A DNA stretch of 64,000 nt from an uncultured Collinsella sp. (GTDB lineage Bacteria > Actinomycetota > Coriobacteriia > Coriobacteriales > Coriobacteriaceae). The position numbers and the translations under genes are program-made. Shown one piece after another: positions 1 to 8,709 of the stretch. How positions within the stretch are numbered: the stretch's first letter is position 1; each line of letters opens with the position of its first letter. The notes under the pieces were generated by a model. It saw only the letters and a program-made list of their open reading frames with translations, searched no databases and was not told the origin of the DNA. The stretch lies in contig UQKV01000006.1 in NCBI GenBank assembly GCA_900541665.1, positions 1-64,000 on the forward strand, written 5' to 3'.

Positions 1-521
<521 letters not shown>

Positions 522-1000
522 AATATTCTGGGCTTCGAGCCCGTCCGGTCCTCTCAGTTCATCGCTGATCGGTTCCGTTCGATTCATATGGTTTTAGTAT
601 AGGAAAAGGAATTTCTCGGGGCCGCCTCTCGGCGGCCTTGCGAAAAACAAATCCAAGTTAGACCATTTCAAATGGTTCGATGTCTGCCCGGATGCGACAC
701 TGAAGTTAGTGTCCATCCTCGCAGTATCCGGTTCTCAAGGTGCACGCTTTGCGGCTCATCCGGTCCGACCGGGCCGCGCGGCAAGGAGATATATTGCCAG
801 ACCGGAGGGGCGCCGTGGGACGTCAATTCCACTCTTCACAATTCCTACACAATATATCGCTTCCTATATAAGTAATAGAAAGGCTGGTGCAGCAATACTG
901 CACGTATCAGATGATGACCCTTCGGTTAAGAGATATATAAAGATCGGTCACCTGTAAGTGTCTATCTACCCGCGCTTTTGCTATATAAACCAGCGCCTTA
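522..1000 (-). promoter_or_regulatory. rRNA operon promoter/leader region without genes
   Basis: About 480 bases separate the 16S 5' end from the rplT terminator, and I see no credible gene here. Reading the minus strand there are several AT-rich, -10-like patches: TATACT at 596-601, and TATATA-type runs near 800, 850-880, 930-940 and 980. None has a convincing TTGACA partner at 16-18 bases. Stem-loops are present at 620-637 (GGCCGCC, four-base loop, GGCGGCC), at 530-542 (GGGCT..AGCCC) and at 663-675 (CCATTT c AAATGG). I infer this is the rrn promoter and processed leader; the exact promoter cannot be chosen by eye. Confidence 0.5.
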
Positions 1001-1002
1001 GA

Positions 1003-1040
1003 TAAAAAGAGGGAGCGCCGCGCACAGCGCGACACTCCCC
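1003..1040 (-). terminator. Rho-independent terminator of infC-rpmI-rplT
   Basis: On the minus strand, 20 bases after the rplT stop, a G+C-rich stem (GGGAG...CTCCC arms, inner GCGC-rich pairing) is followed directly by TCTTTTT. It sits between the ribosomal protein operon and the rRNA leader. Confidence 0.8.
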
Positions 1041-1060
1041 TAGCGATTCAAGAGAATCTA

Positions 1061-1420
1061 TTAGGCCTCGAGAGCCTTCTTGGCGATGGTAGCCAGTTCG
1101 TTGAAGGACTCGATGTCCTCGTAAGCCATCTGAGCCAGGACCTTACGGTCGAGCTCGATGCCGGCAACCTTCAGGCCGTGCATGAACTGAGAGTAAGAGA
1201 TGTCGTTCAGGCGAGCAGCAGCGTTGATACGGGTGATCCAGAGAGAACGGATCTCGCGCTTCTTGTTGCGGCGATCACGATACTGATACTGCAGGGAGTG
1301 CTGGACCTGCTCTTTAGCATGCTTGTAAGTACGCGAAGCGGCACCGTAGTAACCCTTCGCACGGTGCATAACGGTACGGCGCTTCTTCTTGGCGGCAACA
1401 GCGCGCTTAATACGTGCCAT
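1061..1420 (-). CDS. rplT: 50S ribosomal protein L20
   Basis: The protein has 119 residues, the normal length for bL20. The N-terminus MARIKRAVAAKKKRR and the segment around residues 45-75 (QYRDRRNKKREIRSLWI, then INAAAR) are highly typical. L20 binds 23S rRNA early in 50S assembly. In many bacteria it also represses its own operon by binding a leader structure. A TAGGAG ribosome binding site precedes the ATG. It is the last gene of infC-rpmI-rplT, 46 bases after rpmI, and is followed by a clear terminator. Confidence 0.98.
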   Translation of the reverse strand: MARIKRAVAAKKKRRTVMHRAKGYYGAASRTYKHAKEQVQHSLQYQYRDRRNKKREIRSLWITRINAAARLNDISYSQFMHGLKVAGIELDRKVLAQMAYEDIESFNELATIAKKALEA

Positions 1421-1466
1421 GTTCTATCAACTCCTAGACGGTAAAACGAAAAACGGGAACGCGAAC

Positions 1467-1658
1467 TTAGGCGAGACGCGACTTGATGACCTTGCGGTCG
1501 GCAGCGGCGATCTCGGTCTCCTGACGGAAGCCACGCTTACGCTTGGTGGACTTCTTGCTCAGGATGTGGCTCTTGAAAGCCTTGGCGCGCATAAGCTTGC
1601 CGGTACCAGTCTTGCGGAAACGCTTCTTGGTGCCGCTGTGGGACTTCATCTTAGGCAT
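1467..1658 (-). CDS. rpmI: 50S ribosomal protein L35
   Basis: This is a 63-residue, very basic protein ([20 protein letters not shown]...), the expected size and sequence for bL35 of the large ribosomal subunit. AAGGAG lies seven bases before the ATG. It is the middle gene of the conserved infC-rpmI-rplT operon, 32 bases downstream of infC, so the three are probably co-transcribed and translationally linked. Confidence 0.98.
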   Translation of the reverse strand: MPKMKSHSGTKKRFRKTGTGKLMRAKAFKSHILSKKSTKRKRGFRQETEIAAADRKVIKSRLA

Positions 1659-1690
1659 GAAATACTCCTTAATCGGTTACAGAACACTAG

Positions 1691-2245
1691 TTACTTGGTA
1701 TCGCTTGCCGCTTTATCTTCATCGAAGGCGCCCTTAATCGGGGCGAGCAGCATAAGCATGTTACGGCCTTCCATCTTAGGCTTGGACTCGACCGTAGCGT
1801 AAGGCTTGAGATCCTCGGCGAGACGCTCGAGAACGTTAAGACCCTGCTCCGGGTGAGCCATCTCACGGCCGCGGAACATGATGGTGATCTTAACGCGTGC
1901 GCCCTTCTTGAGGAAACGCAGAACGTGGCCCTTCTTGGTCTCGTAATCGCCAACGTCGATCTTGGGTCGGAACTTCATTTCCTTAACCTCGACCTTGGAC
2001 TGGTTCTTACGAGCGGCCTTGGCCTTCATGGCCTGCTGGTACTTGAACTTACCGTAGTCCATGACCTTGCAGACCGGCGGCTCCGCGTTGGGAGCGATCT
2101 CGACCAGGTCGAGACCCTGATCGTCGGCGACGCGCTGGGCATCGCGGATGGCGAACAGGCCGAGCTGAGAGCCATCGACGCCAATCAAACGGCACGAAGA
2201 TGCAGTGATCTCGTCGTTGATGCGGGTGTCATCAGACTTAGCTAT
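1691..2245 (-). CDS. infC: Translation initiation factor IF-3 (probable AUA start)
   Basis: IF-3 binds the 30S subunit and checks start-codon and initiator-tRNA pairing. The N domain begins at RINDEITASSCRLIGVDG and the C domain carries the KEMKFRPKIDVGDYETK segment, both typical. An in-frame ATG exists at 2260, but it overlaps a strong GGAGGT (2253-2258 region) and has only a T-rich stretch before it. Eight bases after GGAGG is an ATA codon (2243-2245), where I place the start. IF-3 genes are known for rare start codons (AUU and relatives) used for autoregulation. The product would have 184 residues (189 from the ATG). Confidence 0.93.
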   Translation of the reverse strand: MAKSDDTRINDEITASSCRLIGVDGSQLGLFAIRDAQRVADDQGLDLVEIAPNAEPPVCKVMDYGKFKYQQAMKAKAARKNQSKVEVKEMKFRPKIDVGDYETKKGHVLRFLKKGARVKITIMFRGREMAHPEQGLNVLERLAEDLKPYATVESKPKMEGRNMLMLLAPIKGAFDEDKAASDTK

Positions 2246-2464
2246 TTTCCCTACCTCCATTCATAAAAAAATAACCCGGCGCTTCTTTGCAACCAGGTCG
2301 TACACATAGACATCCTCGGTATGAGGAAGGGAATCTAGGTTGTATGACCAGTCAGCTGCTCATTGGCGCCAAAAGGTGGGAACCCTCGGGTTCCTCTTTA
2401 GGGCATTGCGAGAACAACGCCTTGCGAATAATAACACGTACCGCGCGTTATCACATTACGTACA
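2246..2464 (-). promoter_or_regulatory. infC operon leader with candidate promoter and hairpin
   Basis: The region between infC and the next terminator on the minus strand has no gene. A TATTAT hexamer (2428-2433) is a plausible -10 with a weak -35. Downstream in the presumed transcript lies a hairpin GGAACC-CGAG-GGTTCC (2379-2394), about 135 bases before the ribosome binding site. infC operons in several phyla are repressed by L20 at a leader structure; whether this leader does so is inference. Confidence 0.4.
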
Positions 2465-2489
2465 CGAAAAAGGGGGCCTTGACCCCCTT
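2465..2489 (-). terminator. Hairpin terminator behind the tRNA-Leu remnant
   Basis: On the minus strand AAGGGGG-TCAAGG-CCCCCTT is followed by TTTC. It is a near-copy of the terminator behind the intact tRNA-Leu gene about 183 bases away. Confidence 0.7.
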
Positions 2490-2509
2490 GAAGCGCAGGT
2501 GCATGTATG

Positions 2510-2530
2510 GTGCCCGAGGCGAGACTCGAA
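2510..2530 (-). pseudogene. tRNA-Leu 3'-end remnant
   Basis: These 21 bases are identical to the last 21 bases (T loop to acceptor end) of the intact tRNA-Leu at 2694-2780. The identity extends ten bases past the tRNA end (2500-2530 equals 2684-2714) and resumes at the terminator (2477-2492 equals 2660-2675). Similarity stops abruptly inside the T loop. No other tRNA arm is present, so it cannot be functional. It is either a decayed tandem copy or a scar of integration at the tRNA. Confidence 0.75.
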
Positions 2531-2648
2531 GGGCCTTCGCTTCGCGAAGCCCCGGGCTTCGGGCGCATGGCGCCCTCGCCACGCTCCGCTACAAACAGGC
2601 CACGGGCCTGTTTGCTTAACGCTCCGCGCGCTCACGCGAGTTCGGCAC

Positions 2649-2672
2649 GAAAAAGGGTGCCTTGACCCCCTT
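2649..2672 (-). terminator. Terminator of tRNA-Leu
   Basis: On the minus strand AAGGG...CCCTT followed by TTTC lies about 20 bases after the tRNA 3' end. Confidence 0.65.
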
Positions 2673-2693
2673 GAACGCTCACTTGCATGTATG

Positions 2694-2780
2694 GTGCCCG
2701 AGGCGAGACTCGAACTCGCACGTTGTTGCCAACGGTGGATTTTGAGTCCACTGCGTCTGCCAATTCCGCCACTCGGGCAC
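2694..2780 (-). tRNA. tRNA-Leu (anticodon CAA)
   Basis: The gene is 87 bases with a seven-base acceptor stem (GTGCCCG / CGGGCAC), D arm, a long class II variable arm and the T loop TTCGAGT. The anticodon stem GTGGA/TCCAC encloses CTCAAAA, giving anticodon CAA, which reads UUG leucine codons. The downstream bases read CCAT, so CCA may be encoded. No other gene is cotranscribed; a terminator follows. Confidence 0.96.
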
Positions 2781-2817
2781 GTAATGCGTGAGTTAGTTTA
2801 TCACAGCTTTCTGTTGA

Positions 2818-4251
2818 TTAGTCCGAAAATGGAACTTCGAGCATTTCGATAAGCTCAACCTTGCGCAACATCTCCCGCTTACGACATCCACGTCCGTTAA
2901 CCGAGGCCTCGCCCATCTGGTTGTCATAGGGGTCCTCACGCATGCCATCGAAAGCAGGCACAAACTCGGCCTGGAATCGATTGTTGGCCACCATACGCCA
3001 CGGGTCGAGGTTGCCAAAGTAGTGCTGGCGACGCCACTCCTCCCCCATCCTGCGCGCCGAGGAACCAAACGATATGTCGGCGTTAAGCCAACCGGTCTGT
3101 GGCGTATAGAACTCAGCCCAATCGTGCGGCCCCACCGAATCGGGAGCAACATACAGGCCGCTCTGCCAACGGGCAGGCACGCCCGCGATGCGGCACATGG
3201 TGATAAACGTGAGCGCCATAACGCCGCAATCGCCGCGGAGCGAATGCGCACAGTCGTCGGCAATAGATCCCAAAAGCAGGTACGGTGGCTGATAGCGATA
3301 GTCGATATGCTGTGTCAGGTAATCATAGATAGCACGAGCGCGATCGAGCGGATCCTCGAGCCCGTCAACGACACGTTCGGTCAGTTGTTGTAAATATGGC
3401 GTGAACGCAATGTGCGGACGGTCCTCGGAGGTGTCCTCGGGCAGCGGCGCGTCCATACACGGATGCGCCGGAAGCGCACCTCCATAGATATCACGATAAG
3501 CGGCATCGATTTGGTAACGATAGGTCACCGAGAACGATCGGTCGGTCGAGGAGACCCACGAGGCAGTACGCGCCGAGGCGTTCACAGGAGCAATGGACCC
3601 CTCCGACGTCATATCAAGTATCTCGATATGAGACTGTTGACGACAGGCGGCGGCAACGGGTAGCCACGCGCGAACAGCCTCTCCCTTCAGAGCCCCGGGG
3701 ACAGACACGGATGCCTTGAGCGTGATGACGCGAGTCAACCCGTTTTGCGACTCCATCTCCCTGAGCATCTGGTTACGCAGCGCGATGCCGTCCGTAGAAT
3801 CGGGACGCAGGCCCGGAACCTCCTTGGGGTACACGCAAAGTGAATCGAGGAAGTTGTCGAGAACGAACAGCTCGCCATCGATAAAGCGCCAGTCAATACG
3901 CTTGCGATTAATCAGGTCGTCAAACTGCTCTTCGGTAAACTCTGGCCACTCCTCGCGAATCATCGCAATAGCCTGATCGCGCGACACCGAAAAATGAAGC
4001 GGCGTCTCGAGCATGCGATACCGCTCGGCACGAACACAAGCAGCCAGCGAAGGCTCAGGGTTCTGCTCCAAAAGGCGATCGCAAGCAGCAACAGCCTGCG
4101 TCAAATACCCGGCATCCTTAAGACGAAGAATCTCAGGCGGTAGCCCAATATCGAGATGGCGAAAGTCATCGCAGCAAACATCAACAGAGCAACCAACAGG
4201 ACCCTCGTCAACAACCTTCCCATCCGAAGGCAGCACATTAATAACAGCCAT
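2818..4251 (-). CDS. Transglutaminase-like domain protein
   Basis: The protein has about 477 residues from the ATG at 4251 (GGAG eight bases before). A GTG six codons upstream is an alternative. The C-terminal third is a transglutaminase-like (papain-fold) domain. Cys342 in RGDCGVMA, His376 in GPHDWAEF and Asp392 in LNADISFG form the usual triad. There is no signal peptide or membrane segment, so it is probably cytoplasmic. Family members act as proteases, peptide N-glycanases or cross-linkers, and the substrate here cannot be told. The N-terminal 300 residues match nothing I recognise. It stands alone downstream of fba, across a hairpin. Confidence 0.8.
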   Translation of the reverse strand: MAVINVLPSDGKVVDEGPVGCSVDVCCDDFRHLDIGLPPEILRLKDAGYLTQAVAACDRLLEQNPEPSLAACVRAERYRMLETPLHFSVSRDQAIAMIREEWPEFTEEQFDDLINRKRIDWRFIDGELFVLDNFLDSLCVYPKEVPGLRPDSTDGIALRNQMLREMESQNGLTRVITLKASVSVPGALKGEAVRAWLPVAAACRQQSHIEILDMTSEGSIAPVNASARTASWVSSTDRSFSVTYRYQIDAAYRDIYGGALPAHPCMDAPLPEDTSEDRPHIAFTPYLQQLTERVVDGLEDPLDRARAIYDYLTQHIDYRYQPPYLLLGSIADDCAHSLRGDCGVMALTFITMCRIAGVPARWQSGLYVAPDSVGPHDWAEFYTPQTGWLNADISFGSSARRMGEEWRRQHYFGNLDPWRMVANNRFQAEFVPAFDGMREDPYDNQMGEASVNGRGCRKREMLRKVELIEMLEVPFSD

Positions 4252-4392
4252 ACCAAAACTCCAAGTCACTAGAACCCTTGAAGCCCATTGTAGCGAGATA
4301 AAAAGAAAGCCCCAACAAGGGAGCCATCAACACCGCCGAACGGTAGTCAAAAAAAATGAATTCAGCCCAGTAACCCTGCGGCGTTAAACGAA
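4252..4392. other. Intergenic sequence, nothing recognised
   Basis: This stretch separates the transglutaminase-like gene from the hairpin element behind fba. I see no gene or clear promoter pair; the transglutaminase-like gene is presumably transcribed from here. Confidence 0.4.
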
Positions 4393-4484
4393 GGAAGCCC
4401 CGTCCCCCGGAACTGTTTCCTTGGCGCGACTTCTGGCGAAGCCAGGTGAGCGCAAAGGAAACAGTGTAGGGAGACGGGGCTTCC
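4393..4484. repeat. Long imperfect palindrome (92 bases) between fba and the next gene
   Basis: The outer arms GGAAGCCCCGTC and GACGGGGCTTCC (12 of 12 paired) enclose a second 16-base stem (4412-4427 with 4450-4465, one mismatch). An inner CTGGC-GAA-GCCAG hairpin lies at the centre. It starts 20 bases after the fba stop and lacks a T-run of normal terminator length, so it looks more like a structured intergenic repeat or small inverted-repeat element. It could still end or stabilise the fba transcript. Confidence 0.75.
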
Positions 4485-4504
4485 GGCGGGAAGTTTAGCG
4501 ACGC

Positions 4505-5371
4505 TTACGCCTTGTTGACGGAGCCGAACTCCTCCATGAGCTCCTTGGTGCGGGCAACGATGTTGTCGCGACCAGGCTTGAGGAGCTTGCGGGGGTCAAA
4601 GCCCTTACCCTGCTGATCCTTGCCAGCCTCGATGTACTCGCGGACGCCCTTGGCGAAGACGAGCTGCAGGTCGGTGTTGACGTTGATCTTGGAGATGCCC
4701 AGGGAGATGGCCTTCTTGATCTGATCCTCGGGGATACCGGTACCACCGTGCAGAACGAGGGGCAGGTCGCCGGTCTGAGCCTTGATCTCGCCCAGACGCT
4801 CGAAGGAAAGGCCAGCCCAGTCGGCGGGATACACGCCGTGGATGTTGCCGATGCCGCAGGCGAGGAAGTCGACGCCCAGGTCAGCAATCTGCTTGCACTC
4901 AGCAGGATCAGCGAGCTCGCCGCTGGAGGTCACGCCGTCCTCGGTGCCGCCGATGCCGCCGACCTCAGCCTCGATGGACATGCCCTTGGAGTGGGCAAGC
5001 TCAACGAGCTCCTTGGTGCGGTCGAGGTTAAGCTGGAAGGTCTCCTCGTGAGAGCCGTCATACATGATGGACGTAAAGCCGGCCTCGATGCACTTGAAGC
5101 AGTCCTCGTAAGAACCGTGATCGAGGTGAAGGGCGACGGGAACGGTAACGCCCGTGGCCTCGACGGCAGCCTTGACCATGTCGGCGCAGACCTTGAAACC
5201 GCCCATCCACTTAGCGGCACCAGCGGTGCACTGAAGGATCAGCGGAGACTTGGCCTCCTCGGCGGCCTGGAGAATAGCCAGGGTCCACTCGAGGTTGTTG
5301 GTGTTGAAGGCACCGAGACCGTACTTGCCGGCCTCGGCCTTCTTGAGCATGTCTGCTGCGTTGACGAGCAT
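4505..5371 (-). CDS. fba: Class II fructose-1,6-bisphosphate aldolase
   Basis: This zinc-dependent glycolytic and gluconeogenic enzyme interconverts fructose-1,6-bisphosphate with dihydroxyacetone phosphate and glyceraldehyde-3-phosphate. The 288-residue product has LHLDHG (Asp84, His85) as the catalytic and metal site, a GSHEETF-type loop, and HGGTGIPEDQIKKAI with KINVNTD for metal and phosphate binding. The start is the ATG at 5371 with AGGAGG in front; a longer in-frame extension upstream lacks such a site. It is a single gene with its own likely extended -10 promoter and a long hairpin downstream. Confidence 0.97.
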   Translation of the reverse strand: MLVNAADMLKKAEAGKYGLGAFNTNNLEWTLAILQAAEEAKSPLILQCTAGAAKWMGGFKVCADMVKAAVEATGVTVPVALHLDHGSYEDCFKCIEAGFTSIMYDGSHEETFQLNLDRTKELVELAHSKGMSIEAEVGGIGGTEDGVTSSGELADPAECKQIADLGVDFLACGIGNIHGVYPADWAGLSFERLGEIKAQTGDLPLVLHGGTGIPEDQIKKAISLGISKINVNTDLQLVFAKGVREYIEAGKDQQGKGFDPRKLLKPGRDNIVARTKELMEEFGSVNKA

Positions 5372-5411
5372 AAAAGAAACCTCCTGTAAGGTTGCTCCGA
5401 TAACGCCTGTG

Positions 5412-5417
5412 ATTTTA
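5412..5417 (-). promoter_or_regulatory. Candidate extended -10 for fba
   Basis: On the minus strand TGGTAAAAT (TGn followed by TAAAAT) lies 41 bases before the fba start. There is no good -35 partner, which is compatible with an extended -10 promoter. Confidence 0.4.
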
Positions 5418-5565
5418 CCACGGCGCACCCGAGCATAAACGTTCGTTTGTTCACGAATATCGTCCAAACAGACTTTTTTGACCGTTTGCCCTACGAAATT
5501 GACCCGTTGGGGAAAAATAGCTTGACGTTTGGACGCTTCTCGTGCTCTAGAAGCTGACTATAAAG

Positions 5566-6249
5566 CTACACCCGCATGAAAGGGTTCTGCATGAGCTCGC
5601 GTGCCATGGTGGTCGAATCGCCATGCCCGGTTAGGCAAACGGTATCGGGCGGGAGAAGCCGGGCGAGCTTGGATAGCGAGCGCAGAATCGCCGCCTCGTC
5701 GCCACCGGCAAGATCGGTGCGGCCGTGGCTGCCCGGGAACAGGGTGTCGCCAACAAAGGCGATGCTTCCCTGCTCGGTGGCGGCGAACAAGACGATCCCG
5801 CCCGGCGTATGCCCTGGTGTCTCGATCACCTGCAGGCAGATATCGCCAACCTCGATAGCATCGCCCTCGGCGAGCAGGCGCGTCGGCTCCCCGGGGTCGG
5901 GCATCTCAATGCCCCACATAGCTCGCTGTTCCTCGATGTTCGCATGCGGCACCGCCACATCCTTAGCACACAGCTCATACTGGCAGCCCTCGCCAACGGT
6001 GGTTCGCACGCCGGCAACACCACCAACATGATCGGCATGGCCATGAGTGCATACGGCGCCAAGCATGCGTACGCCGGGATGCTTGGCTCGAATATGCTCT
6101 ACCAAGCGCTCGCCTTCCCATGCGGGATCGATAATCACACACTCATTGTCCGAAATAACAGCATAGCTATTGGTCTGAATGGGACCGTTTACGAGCGTCT
6201 CGATCTCGACCGATCCCTTGGGAGTTACATCCAAGGACACAACACTCAT
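5566..6249 (-). CDS. Metallo-beta-lactamase-fold hydrolase (glyoxalase II-like)
   Basis: The 227-residue protein has the metal-binding signature THGHADHVGG (His69, His71, Asp73, His74). Further ligands are likely in ETPGHTPGG and near CLTGHGD, and a FVGDTLFPGSHGRTDL segment is also present. This is the layout of single-domain glyoxalase II/YcbL-type thioesterases, which hydrolyse thioesters such as S-lactoylglutathione. The real substrate is unknown. AGAGGAGA precedes the ATG. It lies 84 bases downstream of relA on the same strand and may be read through from it. Confidence 0.9.
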   Translation of the reverse strand: MSVVSLDVTPKGSVEIETLVNGPIQTNSYAVISDNECVIIDPAWEGERLVEHIRAKHPGVRMLGAVCTHGHADHVGGVAGVRTTVGEGCQYELCAKDVAVPHANIEEQRAMWGIEMPDPGEPTRLLAEGDAIEVGDICLQVIETPGHTPGGIVLFAATEQGSIAFVGDTLFPGSHGRTDLAGGDEAAILRSLSKLARLLPPDTVCLTGHGDSTTMARELMQNPFMRV

Positions 6250-6333
6250 GTCCCTCTCCTCTCTATAGAACTCGAGGCATCGAACGATGCCTCGAGTGTA
6301 GCGAATATCGATAATGTGGCACGTTCGTCGCGA

Positions 6334-8694
6334 CTAAACGCGGCGCTTAAGCTGGGCTCCACCCTCGCCGGGCATCAGGCGGCGCGCGTCGTAGACCGAG
6401 TCAACGCTGCTGATGGAGGCTAGCAGCGGATCCAGCCCACTCGCGTCCGAGATCTCGACCATAAAGCGTAGGGTTGCAATACCCTCGCGGTTGGTCGACG
6501 TGGCGGCAGAAAGGATATTGCCGCCCGCATCGCCAATGGCAATGGTGACATCCTTGAGCAGGCCCATGCGGTCCAGGCACTCGACCACGATCTCGACCTG
6601 GAAGAGGGTGTCGGCAGCGCCGTCCCACTCCACTTCGATCATGCGCTCGGGATGCTCCATAAGACCCTTGACGTTGGGACAGTTGGCGCGATGCACCGAA
6701 ACGCCACGGCCGCGCGTGATGAAGCCGACGATATCGTCGCCCGTCACCGGATTGCAGCAATGCGCCAGACGGACCAGCAGCCCGCTATTGCTCTCGCCCT
6801 TGACGAGAATGCCGTTGCTGGCGCTCTTGCCGCGCTTTTGCGGCTTGCGGTTGGAGCCGCGGGCAGGCTGCTTGACAACCTCGGCGATGGCTTCAGTCTT
6901 GGTGAGCTGCTCCTCGGGCTTGGGGTCCAAGATTTGCTCGACCTTGTTACCCACAGCGCGCGGGGCAACCTTGCCGGCGCCGACAGCGGCAAACAAGTCC
7001 TCGAGCTGCTTGTAGTTAAACTGCTCCGCCACGGCGTTGAGTGCACGCGTCGAACGCGGCGTAGAAATGCCATAGCCACGCTTACGCAGGTCCTTGGCCA
7101 GTATATCGCGACCGGCGGCAGCGTCGTCGTCCTTGGTCGCGGCGGCAAAATAGCGGCGGATCTTTGACTTGGCGGAAGGCGTCTTGACGATCTTGAGCCA
7201 ATCACGCGACGGCTTGGAACTCTTGTTGGTCAGGATTTCAACGCGGTCGCCCGTCTTGATCTCGTGCGTGAGCGGGGCCACCGCACCGTTGATCTTAGCG
7301 CCGACGCAGTGGTTTCCCACCTCGGTATGAACGGCGTAGGCAAAGTCGAGCGGTGTAGAGCCGGCACGAAGCGCCATGACCTCGCCCTTGGGCGTAAAGA
7401 CGAAGATCTCCTGGTCGAACAGATCGACCTTCAGCGAATGCAGATATTCCTTGGCGTCGGTGATCTCATCAGACGCAGCCCAATCGAGCGAATGCTTGAG
7501 CCAGTTAATCTGGTCGTCCAGACGCTGGGCATCATTGGTCTTAGACGCAGACGATCCACCCGACTTCTTATAGAGCCAGTGGGCGGCAATGCCGTACTCG
7601 GCCTGCTCATGCATCTCGTAGGTTCGAATCTGAATCTCGAGCGGGCGGGCCGTGGGGCCGATAACCGTCGTATGGAGCGACTGGTAGTTATTGACCTTGG
7701 GCATGGCGATATAGTCTTTAAAGCGACCGGGCATGGGGTGCCACAGCGTATGCACCGCGCCGAGCGTGGAATAGCAATCGCGCACCGAATGCGTGATGAC
7801 GCGCAGTGCCACCAGGTCGTAGATCTCGGAGAATTCCTTGCCCTTGCGCTTCATCTTTTGGTAGATGGACCAATAGTGCTTGGAGCGGCCGTTGATCTGG
7901 AAGCCCTCCAGGCCAATGCGGTTGAGCTCGTCGGTGAGCGTCTTGATGGTCTCGGCCAGATAGCGTTCGCGAACCTCGCGCGACTCAGCCACCATGCGCG
8001 CAATGCGCTGGTAGGCATCGGGCTCCAGGTAGAAGAAGGACAGGTCCTCGAGCTCCCACTTAATAGAGCTCATGCCCAGACGGTCGGCCAGGGGCGCATA
8101 CACGTCCATGGTCTCGCGAGCCTTAAACAGGCGACGGTCCTCACGAAGGGCTGCAAGGGTGCGCATGTTGTGCAGACGGTCGGCAAGCTTAACGATGATG
8201 ACGCGGATGTCCTTGGACATGGCGAGGAACATCTTGCGCAGCGTGAGGGCCTGCTTCTCGTCCATGCTGTCGACTTCGATGTTGGTGAGCTTGGTCACGC
8301 CATCGACGAGTTCGGCCACCGTATCGCCAAACAGGCCGGAAACATCGGCAAGCGAGGTCTCGGTATCCTCGACGGTATCGTGCAGCAGCGCGGCGCACAC
8401 CACATCGCAGTCCATCTTGAGGTCGGCCAAAATGATGGCCACCTCGACGGGATGGTTAATGTACATCTCGCCCGAGCGGCGCTTTTGGTTGCAGTGCTTC
8501 TCGGCGGCAAAGCAGTAGGCCTGCTCCACCTTAGAGAAGTCCTCCTCATTCATATATTTGAGGCACAGGCGCTCCAGCTTGTCGTAGCTGTCCGCCATAA
8601 TCTCGGGTGGCAGCTCATCGGCATGCTTATAGTGCTCCATCTCCGAAAACGGCTGGAGGGTGGAATCATGGGCGGTACGGGCTGCGGCATCCAT
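6334..8694 (-). CDS. relA: Bifunctional (p)ppGpp synthetase/hydrolase, RelA/SpoT family
   Basis: A long RSH enzyme of 786 residues controls the stringent response by making and degrading (p)ppGpp. Domains in order: HD hydrolase at about 60-200, with His81, His105-Asp106 and Glu109-Asp110 intact. Then the synthetase at about 250-370 (KDYIAMPKVNNYQSLHTTVIG region), the TGS domain at about 430-500, a helical/zinc-finger part with HCCNPV near 640, and a C-terminal ACT domain at about 705-780. Both active sites look complete, so it is probably bifunctional. It begins 15 bases after the recJ-like stop with AAGGGGA before the ATG, so the two genes form an operon. Confidence 0.96.
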   Translation of the reverse strand: MDAAARTAHDSTLQPFSEMEHYKHADELPPEIMADSYDKLERLCLKYMNEEDFSKVEQAYCFAAEKHCNQKRRSGEMYINHPVEVAIILADLKMDCDVVCAALLHDTVEDTETSLADVSGLFGDTVAELVDGVTKLTNIEVDSMDEKQALTLRKMFLAMSKDIRVIIVKLADRLHNMRTLAALREDRRLFKARETMDVYAPLADRLGMSSIKWELEDLSFFYLEPDAYQRIARMVAESREVRERYLAETIKTLTDELNRIGLEGFQINGRSKHYWSIYQKMKRKGKEFSEIYDLVALRVITHSVRDCYSTLGAVHTLWHPMPGRFKDYIAMPKVNNYQSLHTTVIGPTARPLEIQIRTYEMHEQAEYGIAAHWLYKKSGGSSASKTNDAQRLDDQINWLKHSLDWAASDEITDAKEYLHSLKVDLFDQEIFVFTPKGEVMALRAGSTPLDFAYAVHTEVGNHCVGAKINGAVAPLTHEIKTGDRVEILTNKSSKPSRDWLKIVKTPSAKSKIRRYFAAATKDDDAAAGRDILAKDLRKRGYGISTPRSTRALNAVAEQFNYKQLEDLFAAVGAGKVAPRAVGNKVEQILDPKPEEQLTKTEAIAEVVKQPARGSNRKPQKRGKSASNGILVKGESNSGLLVRLAHCCNPVTGDDIVGFITRGRGVSVHRANCPNVKGLMEHPERMIEVEWDGAADTLFQVEIVVECLDRMGLLKDVTIAIGDAGGNILSAATSTNREGIATLRFMVEISDASGLDPLLASISSVDSVYDARRLMPGEGGAQLKRRV

Positions 8695-8709
8695 CGAGGT
8701 CCCCTTCCC

